A DNA stretch of 64,000 nt from JAKOVR01 sp031415655 (GTDB taxonomy: Bacteria; Actinomycetota; Acidimicrobiia; Acidimicrobiales; Acidimicrobilacustridaceae), in NCBI GenBank assembly GCA_031415655.1, contig JANOSD010000071.1, forward strand, positions 42,273-106,272, read 5' to 3'. Below are positions 48,913-57,385 of the stretch, piece after piece (positions within the stretch are counted from its first letter, which is position 1; each line of letters starts with the position of its first letter). The translations under genes and the position numbers were made by a program. Under the pieces are notes generated by a model. That model saw nothing but the letters and a program-made list of their open reading frames with translations, was not told the origin of the DNA and made no database searches.

Positions 48913-50490
48913 ATGTCGTCACCCGCTGTACCCCCCGCAACTGGAGCCCGTTGGTTGCACCCCTCCACCCGGCTCCGGGTGAGCTACCACGACCAAACGC
49001 CTGCCGGCGGACCGATCGGTCAACGCTTCGAACAATCAATACGTGCGGTGTTTTCCGAGGCGATCGACCTGTTGGAGCGCGGCACGATCGGCACCGATCC
49101 ATTGATGGTGGCGGCACTCGAGGCCGGGGTCCGAAGTTCCGCCTTCTCCGATCTCGCGGCCCTCGATACGCCGCGCCACTCCAACGGCGACGACGATGAC
49201 CCAGAAGATCTTCCCCGCTGGACCGTGCATCATCACGTTCAACTTCCCGACCCTTCCCTCACCTTGCCCCATGAACTGCACATCACGGCCCCCGATGGCA
49301 CGGCACTCGACGTGCGACTGCCGGCCACCCATTGGGGTCTCGCCCACACGCTGCTCTCGACGGCGAATGCGCCTGCTGGGATCGCCTTGGACACCAGCGT
49401 CCTCCACCCCGACATGGCGGCTCTTCTCGGCGCGCTCGACGATCTCGGGGCATTGACCCCAACACCTCTCCAACCGCTCGCCGGTGTGGCCGACCGGCCG
49501 GGCATCACCTTTCTTGGCCACAACGCCGCCCTGGTACGGGGCGATCGCACGGCGGTGCTCATCGATCCATTTCTGCCGCGGCCCGGCCCGGGCTACCCCG
49601 ACAACTTTCAGCCGATGTGCTGTCACCAGCTGGGCCAGGTTGATGCAATCCTCATCACCCACGGCCATCCCGACCACTTCGACCCCGCTTCGTTGCTTCG
49701 ATTCGCGCCGAACACACCGGTAGTGGTTCCCGTCGTTTCCACCGAGACGGTGCTGGCGCCGGACCTGGCGTTTCGGCTTCGCCAGCTTGGGTTCACCGAT
49801 GTCCGACCACGGCCTTGGGGGCACCGCGAGAGTTTCGGCGAAGTGACTGTGGACGTCGTGCCCTTTTACGGCGAACAGGCCACCGACACCAAGCGCCTCC
49901 ATCCCGAAGTCATAAACGCCGGCAACGCCTACGTCGTCCGCACGCCCCACCAGAGCGCGGCGTTTGTGGCCGACGCCGGCGCCGACGACCGCGGGTCTAC
50001 CGCTGACGTTGGCGCCCGCTACCGCCTCGAACACGGCTCGGTCGATGTGGTGTTCGCCGGCTACCGCGGGTGGCGGACGAGTCCCGCCGATCTGCTGCGT
50101 TCGTCGGTGGCGCGTTACTTCCTCTTTGTTCCGTCCGAGCGTTGGAGCGACTCCATGGAGCTCATGAACGACGCCGCCGGCGCCATAGGGACGGCGATGG
50201 CCTTTGGTTCGCCGGTCCTGGTGCCCTACGCCGACGGTGGCGCTCCATGGTTCTGGGAGCTGGGCCTCGGCCCCCGCCTCGACGAAACGCCGATGGAGCG
50301 TCAGGGCTACGACCCTTTCCCGGAGCGGGTGATCGACGCCGCCGCCGATATCGACGGAGCCCCCAAGGTCCTGCTCCTTCGTCCCGGCCAGCAGCTCCGC
50401 CCCTCGGGTCGAGTGGTCGAGTTTCCCGGTTACGCCTGGCCTTGGCCCGGGGTAGAGACCGGGCGATACGACGACGACAACGTTCGATAG
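48913..50490 (+). CDS. metallo-beta-lactamase-fold protein 2 of the RiPP cluster
   Basis: A 525-residue protein. An N-terminal part of about 200 residues has no recognised family. The MBL domain follows: GITFLGHNAALVRG, VLIDPFLP, and the metal motif ITHGHPDHFDP. Later comes a histidine-poor stretch with VVPFYGEQATD and FVADAGADD. It resembles the first MBL protein (42.2 kb) in the LGH and HxHxDH blocks, so the two may be distant paralogues. The ATG at 48913 is 9 bp after the radical SAM stop, suggesting cotranscription. Function unknown. The 3' end overlaps the convergent unknown gene by 61 bp. Confidence 0.78.
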   Translation: MSSPAVPPATGARWLHPSTRLRVSYHDQTPAGGPIGQRFEQSIRAVFSEAIDLLERGTIGTDPLMVAALEAGVRSSAFSDLAALDTPRHSNGDDDDPEDLPRWTVHHHVQLPDPSLTLPHELHITAPDGTALDVRLPATHWGLAHTLLSTANAPAGIALDTSVLHPDMAALLGALDDLGALTPTPLQPLAGVADRPGITFLGHNAALVRGDRTAVLIDPFLPRPGPGYPDNFQPMCCHQLGQVDAILITHGHPDHFDPASLLRFAPNTPVVVPVVSTETVLAPDLAFRLRQLGFTDVRPRPWGHRESFGEVTVDVVPFYGEQATDTKRLHPEVINAGNAYVVRTPHQSAAFVADAGADDRGSTADVGARYRLEHGSVDVVFAGYRGWRTSPADLLRSSVARYFLFVPSERWSDSMELMNDAAGAIGTAMAFGSPVLVPYADGGAPWFWELGLGPRLDETPMERQGYDPFPERVIDAAADIDGAPKVLLLRPGQQLRPSGRVVEFPGYAWPWPGVETGRYDDDNVR

Positions 50491-51056
50491 AGATCCGCTT
50501 CGGCCTGCAATCGTTGGGGTGACGGGTCCGGGCCGCAGAGTTGCACGACGTGGATATGCATGGCCCTGGCCTTGGCCACGACCCACGGGACCACAACCTC
50601 GTCGCTGGGCTTGCGGTGGAGCACCCGTTCGATCCATGTGGCCCCGGCGCTCGACACCACTCCGATTTGGTCCTCTCCCACCAACGATGTCAAAGAGCCG
50701 ACAACAGCGGGAGCATCGAGACGCAAGGGCGCGGTCCCGGTTGCCCATTCGTCGACCGCGAGGCGTGTGGCACGACAAAGAAGTGCCGGGTACCCGGTCC
50801 ACACCGGCGCGCCACCGAACAGGGCGGGATCGAACATGGCCGGTGGCGTGCGGGCCGGCGACCAGGACAGATTGCTCCCTCCCTCCCACGGCGGTCGATC
50901 CGTTGCCATTCGCACGGCCACATCGAAGACGTGGTCATCCAATGGAACGGCGAACCACGGCTCGGGGTTGAGGCAACCAGCGAGCTCGACCCAGCCCGCC
51001 TCGACGCCACCGCCATGTTCAACGGTGTATCCGCTCCAGTGTCCCTCGGTATTCAT
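50430..51056 (-). CDS. unknown protein of the RiPP cluster
   Basis: A 208-residue protein I cannot place in a family. It is rich in Trp and Pro (about nine Trp) and has no membrane segment or signal peptide. Recognisable pieces are GCLNPEPWFAVPLDDHVFDVAVRMATDRPPW near the start and VVPWVVAKARAMHIHVVQL near the end. It lies 19 bp downstream of the P450 gene in the same direction, so it may be an accessory of that enzyme. The ATG at 51056 was chosen because the longer frame runs back through the P450 gene. Confidence 0.6.
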   Translation of the reverse strand: MNTEGHWSGYTVEHGGGVEAGWVELAGCLNPEPWFAVPLDDHVFDVAVRMATDRPPWEGGSNLSWSPARTPPAMFDPALFGGAPVWTGYPALLCRATRLAVDEWATGTAPLRLDAPAVVGSLTSLVGEDQIGVVSSAGATWIERVLHRKPSDEVVVPWVVAKARAMHIHVVQLCGPDPSPQRLQAEADLYRTLSSSYRPVSTPGQGQA

Positions 51057-51064
51057 GGCATGGC

Positions 51065-51088
51065 CATGACTTGGCTCATGACTTGGCT
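51065..51088. repeat. 12-bp tandem duplication at the P450 stop codon
   Basis: Two exact copies of catgacttggct, lying across the P450 stop (51076-51078) and the short gap before the next gene. One copy carries the stop, the other is intergenic. It is likely a small slippage event that moved or duplicated the gene end. Confidence 0.75.
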
Positions 51089-52194
51089 CGGGGCGTGATC
51101 GTGATCGGCATGCGGGCGGGCACCCAAACCGACGGCGCCGCGAGCGATGCGATATCGGCCTCGTCCCCGAGGACGACGCTGCCGGAACCGGTCGCCATTG
51201 CGACCAGCAATTCGGCTGCCACCATCCGTCCCAACGACGCCGCAATACAAAAGTGCTCACCGCGACCAAAGGCCACATGATGGCCAGCCCCCTCAGCATT
51301 GGCCGAACGCACACTCATCACCACCCGAGAACCCGCAGTTAGCGTGGTTTGGTGGACGTCGACGTCGTGTTCGGGATTGCGCATGAGGAACTGAATTGGC
51401 GGATCGTGCATCACTACCCGTTCCACGACATCGGGAGGCTCGACCTCGCCACTCCGAACGGCGTCGAGCAACGCCGGGCGTTGCGAAACATAACGAATCA
51501 GATTCACGAGAAGGCGGCGGAGCGGACCGACACCGCTTCGGCACAGCAGGTAGACGTAGCCAAGCAGCTCATCGTCGGTGACCAACCGGCCGTTCACCGG
51601 ATCGGGCCGAAGCAGTAGGCCAAATCCATCGTCTGGTCGCATTGAAGCCGGGATGTCGCCGCGCCGAGCCGACTCGGCGACCGCCCATCGGCGAAGTGGC
51701 GTCGCACCGAGTTGCCACGCGCTGTGCCGGTGAAGGTCGGGGGAGGTATCGGTCGCCCCCACCGACGTCCCCATTTGTTCCACCCAGCCGAATACGTGCT
51801 CGCGGTCGGAGTCGGAGATGCCGATCAACCGGGCGATCGCCACGTAGGTGATCGGATCGATGACGTCGGTGATGGCATCACACTCACTGCCGCGCTCGGC
51901 CCCGCCCACGAGTTGGGCGCAGACGTCGGCGATCTCAGGTCGATGAAGTGCTAGCCGCGGAGCGGCGAACAACGGGAGTCGGCGGCGCTGGTGTTCCTCG
52001 GGATCGGCGATCCATTGTGCTGCCGCTGACGGAGGGATGGCCGGGTCGGCGAGGCTTCGATAGTTGACGCCGTCGCGAAGGGTGGCGACCACATCGGCGT
52101 ACCGCACCAGAAGGTGCGCCCCCGGGGCGATCTCGCTCACCGGACACAAGGATCGCAAGCGTGCGAAATCCGCATCCTGACCGGCTCGATCCAT
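51076..52194 (-). CDS. divergent cytochrome P450 (ExxR and acid-alcohol motifs lost)
   Basis: A 372-residue P450, shorter than the usual 400. The heme-binding motif is intact: FGRGEHFC at 309-316 with C316 as the axial ligand. However, the K-helix ExxR is not recognisable: the region reads VVERVVMHDPP (256-266), where aligned P450s have EELLRYDPP. In the I-helix (about 210-229) the normal AGxET is replaced by RSGVGP. It may bind heme and still oxidise a substrate with unusual oxygen activation, or act in another way. Position beside the other RiPP enzymes suggests the peptide as substrate. ATG at 52194. Confidence 0.8.
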   Translation of the reverse strand: MDRAGQDADFARLRSLCPVSEIAPGAHLLVRYADVVATLRDGVNYRSLADPAIPPSAAAQWIADPEEHQRRRLPLFAAPRLALHRPEIADVCAQLVGGAERGSECDAITDVIDPITYVAIARLIGISDSDREHVFGWVEQMGTSVGATDTSPDLHRHSAWQLGATPLRRWAVAESARRGDIPASMRPDDGFGLLLRPDPVNGRLVTDDELLGYVYLLCRSGVGPLRRLLVNLIRYVSQRPALLDAVRSGEVEPPDVVERVVMHDPPIQFLMRNPEHDVDVHQTTLTAGSRVVMSVRSANAEGAGHHVAFGRGEHFCIAASLGRMVAAELLVAMATGSGSVVLGDEADIASLAAPSVWVPARMPITITPRAKS

Positions 52195-52222
52195 CCAGCG
52201 ATGGTACGTCGCGGAGGAGTCG

Positions 52223-52257
52223 GTTCAGGCCCGGATCACCGTTCAGGCCCGGATCAC
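52223..52257. repeat. 18-bp tandem duplication at the 3' end of the RDD gene
   Basis: gttcaggcccggatcacc (52223-52240) followed by gttcaggcccggatcac (52241-52257). The second copy includes the stop codon and last codons of the RDD gene; the first lies just past it. No function is suggested. Confidence 0.8.
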
Positions 52258-52704
52258 AATCGTTCCCGCCGCCTTGTCGTGGACGGAACGAAGGTGCGGG
52301 TCGAGCAATGCCGAGAAATACACCGCAAGTTCCAGGAAGAGCCCGAGCATGCCGGCGCCAACCGGCACGAAGATCGCGCTGGCGATGAAGGGAATCGTGC
52401 AACGAATCGTGACCGCGGCCCAGGTGGCCTTGCTGTTGTCGACATACGTGACGACGCGAATCTTGCCGAGCCGACATCCCCACGTCCGTCCCCAGATTCC
52501 AAGCTGCAGCAGCTGCACCGCCAGGAACGCCGCCGAGGCGCCCGACGCCACCCACCACGGCAAGACGTCCGTAGAACTCGACGTCATCATCTCGGCGGTC
52601 ACGTTCACGACAACGATGAACGGAAGCTGATCCGCCAACATGGCGGCCGCTCGTTGCCCGAGCGATGCAACAGATCCCGGACCCTCCTCGGGACGCTCCG
52701 TCAC
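52243..52704 (-). CDS. RDD family membrane protein
   Basis: A 153-residue protein with three to four membrane segments (about 26-42, 52-66, 93-112, 116-135). The RDD family signature is visible in RTWGCRLGKIRVV and near the end HDKAAGTIVI, the conserved aspartate motif. Function in the family is poorly known; small-molecule or ion transport has been suggested. It overlaps the LpdA-like gene by 4 bp. It lies 48 bp from the P450, on the same strand. Whether it belongs to the RiPP cluster cannot be told. Confidence 0.78.
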   Translation of the reverse strand: MTERPEEGPGSVASLGQRAAAMLADQLPFIVVVNVTAEMMTSSSTDVLPWWVASGASAAFLAVQLLQLGIWGRTWGCRLGKIRVVTYVDNSKATWAAVTIRCTIPFIASAIFVPVGAGMLGLFLELAVYFSALLDPHLRSVHDKAAGTIVIRA

Positions 52705-54071
52705 TCGGCGGCGTCGGCGAGTGCTTCGGCCAACGCCGGGTGCACGAGCAGACTCTCGACTATGTCGGTGACACGGAGCCCGGCGGTGACCGCCAAGGCA
52801 ATGACCGAGATCAGCTCGGCGGCATTGCGACCCACGATCGAGCCGCCCAGCACCACCCCAGTGGCAGGATCCGAAATGATCTTCACGAAGCCCCGAGGTT
52901 GGTTCTCGATCAGCGCTTTTGCATTCGCACTGAACGGAACCTTCGTGACCCGGATCTTGCGGCCGAGGGCGAAAGCATCTGCCTCGGCGAGACCGACATC
53001 GGCGATCTCCGGCACGGTAAAGATCGCCGACGCCGCCTTCTCATAGTCGAGGTGGCGGTGCGGCCCGGCGTGCAAACCCATGGCGTGTTCGGCGATCTTT
53101 CGCCCCTGCATCGAGGCAACCGACGACAACGGAAGCTTGCCGGAGAGATCTCCCGCGGCATAGATGTTCGGCACCGAACTCAGGCAGTTGTGGTCCACCG
53201 AAACGTACCCACCGGATTGGGCAATGCCCGCTGATTCGAGCCCAAGGGAATCGCTGTTGGGGATAGATCCGACGGCCAGCAGCATGTGGGAACCCGTGAC
53301 CGAACGACCGTCGTCACACAGCACGGTGACGGTCCCACCACCGGCATCCACCGTGACCGATTCGGCCCGAGCGCCTTTGAACAGACGCACACCCCGCTCC
53401 AGAAAGTCGTCTTCCAATGCCGCCGCCACTTCGGGATCCTTTTGGGGAAGCACTTGTTGGCGACTCACGACAAACGTCACCTGGCATCCAAAGGCCGAGA
53501 ACATGTGAACGAACTCCACACCGGTGACGCCAGCCCCCACCACCACCAGATGCGAAGGCAGTTCCGGTGGCGGGTACGCCTGTCGGGTGCTCAATACCCG
53601 AACCCCGTCCACGGGGGCCCAGGTGGGAATACGGGGACGGCTGCCCGAAGCGAGAACCACGACATCCGCCTCCACCCTGGACGTATGACCGTCCTCGTGA
53701 TCCACGACCACGGTGTTGGCGCCGTCGAGCCGCCCACTCCCGCGGAGCATCGTGACGCGCTGACTGGTGAGCAGGTTGGTTACCGAACCCTGGAGTTTCG
53801 CCTCGATCCCCGCAATCCGCTCCTTCACCGCGGCGAAATCGAGCGACACACCTTGCACGGTGATACCCATACCGGCGGCACCGTTGATCTGGGTGAGAGC
53901 GCCACCAGTGGCGATCATTGCTTTGCTCGGGATGCAGTCCCAGAGGTGCGCTGCTCCACCCACCACATCACGTTCGATCAGTGTGACCTCCGCCCCCAAC
54001 CGGGCGGCGTGTGTCGCACATTGGTTTCCGGCTGGACCTCCACCGATGATCACGATCCGTTTTGCGGCCAT
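52701..54071 (-). CDS. lpdA: NAD(P)H dehydrogenase (quinone), LpdA type flavoprotein
   Basis: A pyridine-nucleotide-disulfide oxidoreductase family member of 456 residues. FAD loop IIGGGPAGNQCATHAARLG at 8-26 and NAD loop VVVGAGVTGVEF mid-chain are clear. The usual redox pair CxxxxC is reduced to one Cys: GGAAHLWDCIPSK has only C46. That matches mycobacterial LpdA (Rv3303c), an NAD(P)H-quinone reductase, rather than a true dihydrolipoamide dehydrogenase. The ATG at 54071 precedes the FAD loop directly. Coupled to the RDD gene by 4-bp overlap. Confidence 0.87.
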   Translation of the reverse strand: MAAKRIVIIGGGPAGNQCATHAARLGAEVTLIERDVVGGAAHLWDCIPSKAMIATGGALTQINGAAGMGITVQGVSLDFAAVKERIAGIEAKLQGSVTNLLTSQRVTMLRGSGRLDGANTVVVDHEDGHTSRVEADVVVLASGSRPRIPTWAPVDGVRVLSTRQAYPPPELPSHLVVVGAGVTGVEFVHMFSAFGCQVTFVVSRQQVLPQKDPEVAAALEDDFLERGVRLFKGARAESVTVDAGGGTVTVLCDDGRSVTGSHMLLAVGSIPNSDSLGLESAGIAQSGGYVSVDHNCLSSVPNIYAAGDLSGKLPLSSVASMQGRKIAEHAMGLHAGPHRHLDYEKAASAIFTVPEIADVGLAEADAFALGRKIRVTKVPFSANAKALIENQPRGFVKIISDPATGVVLGGSIVGRNAAELISVIALAVTAGLRVTDIVESLLVHPALAEALADAAE

Positions 54072-54116
54072 TGCCAACACGTTACCGGCCGGCAATCGGC
54101 AATCGTGACGTCGCGG

Positions 54117-54899
54117 TCACTGTCGGGGGCGATCGAGGGCCACGAGTCGGTGGTCCGACGTGAATAACTTGCGGGTGAGCGCGATCCCTACGACGGTCAC
54201 GCTGGTAGCCACGGATCCAAGAACGAGATACATGATCGCCAGTTGCACGAGCACCGCCGTCTTTGGGTCGACCCCCGCGAGGATCAGCCCGGTCATCGCC
54301 CCGGGGAGAAACACCAAGCCAACACTTTTCGTGCTCTCGATCTGCGGAATCATCGCCGTGCGAAGCGCCTCGCGTACATACGGCCGGCTGGCCATCGACC
54401 AGTTGTGACCCAGCGCAAGGCGGGCTTCCACTTCGGAGCGTTTCTCCCGTAGCTCGCCCACCACCCGCCGCGCCGCCACAATGGTCGAGGTCATCGAGTT
54501 GCCGATCATCATGCCCGCCAAGGGCACAATCGCCCGGGCTTCGAACGGAAAGATGCCCAAGCCGAAGATGACGGTGAGGCTCACCGTGGCCACCGCAGCT
54601 TGCGCGCCGAGAGCGATCGAGAACGCGTGCGGTACCTCCGGGGCACGGTTGCGCACCGTGATCGCCGCGAACAACACCATTGCGACAACCCATGCCAGTG
54701 CCAACGCCGCTGGTCGACCAGGCTCCAGCACGAGCGAGAGTGCGACTCCCACCGCGAGCAGCTGTACCCCCGCCCGCAGGCTCGCCCAAACAATTGATCG
54801 TTCCAAACCGAGCCCACGCCAAAACGACACACCTACCCCGACGACCAGCAGCACGGTGCTGGCGGCGAGTCCGACCCACCCGATGTCAGTCGTCCCCAC
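54117..54899 (-). CDS. fetB: ABC transporter permease, FetB (UPF0014) family
   Basis: A 260-residue membrane protein with six to seven hydrophobic helices. The family pattern is visible in WASLRAGVQLLAVGVAL near the start, AGMMIGNSMTSTIVAARR in the centre, and PGAMTGLILAGVDPKTAVLVQL towards the C-terminus. E. coli FetAB exports iron and relieves oxidative stress. The gene overlaps the ATPase gene by 14 bp. Not considered a RiPP exporter because this family is not known to carry peptides. Confidence 0.88.
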   Translation of the reverse strand: MGTTDIGWVGLAASTVLLVVGVGVSFWRGLGLERSIVWASLRAGVQLLAVGVALSLVLEPGRPAALALAWVVAMVLFAAITVRNRAPEVPHAFSIALGAQAAVATVSLTVIFGLGIFPFEARAIVPLAGMMIGNSMTSTIVAARRVVGELREKRSEVEARLALGHNWSMASRPYVREALRTAMIPQIESTKSVGLVFLPGAMTGLILAGVDPKTAVLVQLAIMYLVLGSVATSVTVVGIALTRKLFTSDHRLVALDRPRQ

Positions 54900-55584
54900 G
54901 ACGGCTCACATCCTCGAACGTTGCGTCGGCGAGGCAACGCTCGGCCACCTCCGACGCCGCCACCTCGCCATCGATCATTACGACCACGCGATCGGCAAGC
55001 CGCTCCGCCTGTTGCAGATTGTGGGTAACCCACACCACCGCCGTTCCGGCTTCGGCGAGGCTCACCACCAACTCTTCGATAGCCGAACGGGCATCCACAT
55101 CCAACGCCGATGTGGCCTCGTCGCAGAGCAGAATCTCTGGCTCCGTGAGGAGCGTGCGGGCGATACACATACGTTGCGCCTCGCCGCCGGAGAGGTCGTC
55201 AGCGCGCCGATTCAGAAGCTCATCCCCCAAACCAACCCGCCCCAGCACAGCACGGCACGCATCATCGGAGGCGCTCGGCATGGCTACTCGCAGGTTGTCG
55301 GCCGTGGTCCCTCCGAAGCGGACCGGGTGCTGGAAGACCATGCCGCACCGGCGCCGAAGCGCCAGCGGATCCACCGTTGCGGTGTCGACCTCGTCGAGCA
55401 GCACACGTCCGCTGGTTGGCACCTCAAGACGGTTCCCCATGCGGAGCAAGGTGGACTTCCCCGAGCCCGACGGACCGGCGATCACGGTGATGCCTTGCGC
55501 CGGTATGCGAACGTTGACCGAGCGGAGCACGGATACACCGTTTGTTTCGAAGGTCACGTCCTCGAACGCAAAGCCATGGAACAC
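54886..55584 (-). CDS. fetA: ABC transporter ATP-binding protein, FetA type
   Basis: The 232-residue ATPase partner of the permease gene. Walker A GPSGSGKST near residue 38, signature LSGGEAQR, Walker B ILLCDEATSALD and the H-loop WVTHN are all intact. Probably drives export of iron or another metal together with FetB. The GTG start at 55584 lies only a few bases inside the divergent TPR-like gene start at 55576, so the two starts overlap and promoters must lie within coding sequence. Confidence 0.88.
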   Translation of the reverse strand: MFHGFAFEDVTFETNGVSVLRSVNVRIPAQGITVIAGPSGSGKSTLLRMGNRLEVPTSGRVLLDEVDTATVDPLALRRRCGMVFQHPVRFGGTTADNLRVAMPSASDDACRAVLGRVGLGDELLNRRADDLSGGEAQRMCIARTLLTEPEILLCDEATSALDVDARSAIEELVVSLAEAGTAVVWVTHNLQQAERLADRVVVMIDGEVAASEVAERCLADATFEDVSRRGDD

Positions 55585-56475
55585 TCCGCCAGCATCGCAG
55601 GAACGTCAGGCAATAACATTGTCGCGAACCAACGGTTGCTGGATCTCGTCGACAATGCAAGCGCAACACTGGCCACCGCCGCATCATCGCTCCATGCGAC
55701 GGCGCGCTATCAGCTACTGCCAGGCATTCTCGAGCAGCTCCAACACGACGCCCAGCCTGCCTACCGTGCCAACGCGTTCCGGCTACGTGCTTCCTACGAG
55801 TGGAGGACGAATGCGGACCTCAGCTTGGCAAACAAGTGGCTCGATCGAGCAGCGGCAGAAGACGCCCGGACAACATCCTCGGAGAGATGGGCCAATGACC
55901 AAATTCGCGCCGGTATCCTCTTCGACCTTGGACGAGCGATCGGGCTGTCGTTCTTCTTAGCCACGACCGGGCAAACCGATGCCGCCCGATCCATGCTTGT
56001 ACACGGCTCCGCACTCCTCGCGTCGTACGACCGTCCTGGACACGCATGTTCCTTCCTCGTTGAAGCGGCCATCGAAGCTCAGTGCGACCAACCCGATGCC
56101 GCCCAGATCGCTCTGGATCACGCCGAGCAGATCATCGAGGCATGCGGCTTGGCACCGTTGTCCGTCGACCTTCTCGCCGTACAGGTCAGCGTCCATCAAG
56201 CGGCTGGCGACCCTCTCAAGGCGAAGGAGACACAGCTCGCCGTGCGGCAACGCTGCACCGAGCTCGGGCATGTCGCAAACCTGCCATGGATAGACGGGCT
56301 CATCTCGTTTCGGCGGCACGCCCTGAATAGTCCGAACTACGATTTGATCAATGGGGCTTCGGGAGCGATTGGCCAAGGCGGTAGGCAATCGTGTCGCACC
56401 CGCACGCCTTGCCCACGCCGCGTTCGATCATGGCAATTGGCCGGCAGCAATCGAGTTCGGGCTTCGTGCCCTTGA
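55576..56475 (+). CDS. TPR-like helical-repeat protein, first part (possible frameshift)
   Basis: 299 codons from the ATG at 55576. Residues 1-255 look like alpha-helical TPR-type repeats (Ala/Leu-rich pairs such as LSLANKWLDRAAAEDA and AAQIALDHAEQIIEA). The last 40 codons (from about 56350) become Arg/Cys/Ser-rich and look like out-of-frame sequence. They overlap the start of the next ORF, which continues TPR-like sequence in the +1 frame. The two are therefore probably one gene with a frameshift near 56350-56400, or two overlapping genes. Function unknown; such proteins often scaffold or regulate. Confidence 0.6.
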   Translation: MEHSASIAGTSGNNIVANQRLLDLVDNASATLATAASSLHATARYQLLPGILEQLQHDAQPAYRANAFRLRASYEWRTNADLSLANKWLDRAAAEDARTTSSERWANDQIRAGILFDLGRAIGLSFFLATTGQTDAARSMLVHGSALLASYDRPGHACSFLVEAAIEAQCDQPDAAQIALDHAEQIIEACGLAPLSVDLLAVQVSVHQAAGDPLKAKETQLAVRQRCTELGHVANLPWIDGLISFRRHALNSPNYDLINGASGAIGQGGRQSCRTRTPCPRRVRSWQLAGSNRVRASCP

Positions 56476-57385
56476 CGACTGCGGGGCCGATGACGACAAG
56501 GCAGAGCTGCGCATACTCGTGGGATCGGCCTATGCCGAACTCGACGACGCCGGGCGGGGAGTCCCCCTGCTGCAGGCCGTCTACGACGACGGCCTCATCG
56601 ACGACACGGTTTTTGTCGGCGACATGGCCAGACTACGGCTTGCGCTGCTGTCGGTAAAGGGCGGCGAATACTCATCGCTTCCCCGCCTACTTGATGAAAT
56701 CGATCGGCGCGGGCCGGCCAAACGGCGGGCGTTCGCATACCGGCTCCGCGCCATGTTGGCCTGGCAACTCCGGGCCGATCTCCCTGCGGCTGAACTGCTC
56801 TTGCAGCAAAGCGTCGAGGCGGACCCGCCCGATGAGCCGGGGATGTCGTGGCGGGCCGACCTCGGTCGCGGTCAGTTTCTCGGTGAGGTCGGCCGGTATG
56901 CGGAAGCCGACGCGCTCTTGGGTCCTGCCATCCTTCGTCAGGAGCAATGCCTCGACCACGACGATCATGGTTCACGGACCGACTTTGGCATCGGACTTGG
57001 TTCGTATGGACGCATTCTGGCTCGTCTCGGTCGGATCGCCGAGGCCCACGTACTCGTCGAACGCGGTGCCAAGCTTCTCGATCCGGCGCACCGCTACGCC
57101 ATCGCCTATGGCCATCTCAGCCGGATGGAGGTCGCGCTGGCATCGCAAGACGGGCCCTCGGCCAAATCCTCGTTCACGGAGGGCTGGGTGATCGCCCAAG
57201 ATCTCGGGCTCATGCCGGCGTGTATCGAGCTCCTGATCGCCCATATCGAACTCGATGCCATGCTCGGCGATCACGGGGCCTACACACGGCACCGTTCCCA
57301 GGCCCTCGACCTTTGTCGCCTGCTCGGGCACGAAGCCGACCGGCAACGAATCGAAGCCGTGGCCGCTCCAAACGACCGGACCTGA
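56351..57385 (+). CDS. TPR-like helical-repeat protein, second part
   Basis: 344 codons with clear helical repeats: AAFDHGNWPAAIEFGLRALDD, AYAELDDAGRGVPLLQAVYDD, AILARLGRIAEAHVLVERGA-like segments (ILARLGRIAEAHVLVERG) and a final HRSQALDLCRLLGH. No effector domain is attached. An ATG at 56351 sits directly after a TGA in this frame and 125 bp before the stop of the preceding ORF. No ribosome-binding site was seen, which supports the view that it continues the upstream gene after a frameshift. It ends 43 bp before the methylmalonyl-CoA mutase start. Confidence 0.65.
   Translation: MGLRERLAKAVGNRVAPARLAHAAFDHGNWPAAIEFGLRALDDCGADDDKAELRILVGSAYAELDDAGRGVPLLQAVYDDGLIDDTVFVGDMARLRLALLSVKGGEYSSLPRLLDEIDRRGPAKRRAFAYRLRAMLAWQLRADLPAAELLLQQSVEADPPDEPGMSWRADLGRGQFLGEVGRYAEADALLGPAILRQEQCLDHDDHGSRTDFGIGLGSYGRILARLGRIAEAHVLVERGAKLLDPAHRYAIAYGHLSRMEVALASQDGPSAKSSFTEGWVIAQDLGLMPACIELLIAHIELDAMLGDHGAYTRHRSQALDLCRLLGHEADRQRIEAVAAPNDRT

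Noticed and set aside
49036..50889. Minus-strand ORF of 617 codons opposite MBL protein 2
   Set aside because: Shadow of the plus-strand MBL gene, with its HxHxDH motif and radical SAM coupling.
54117..55584. FetAB-type ABC system as exporter of the RiPP
   Set aside because: The UPF0014 permease family is linked to iron export, and RDD and LpdA genes lie between it and the cluster.
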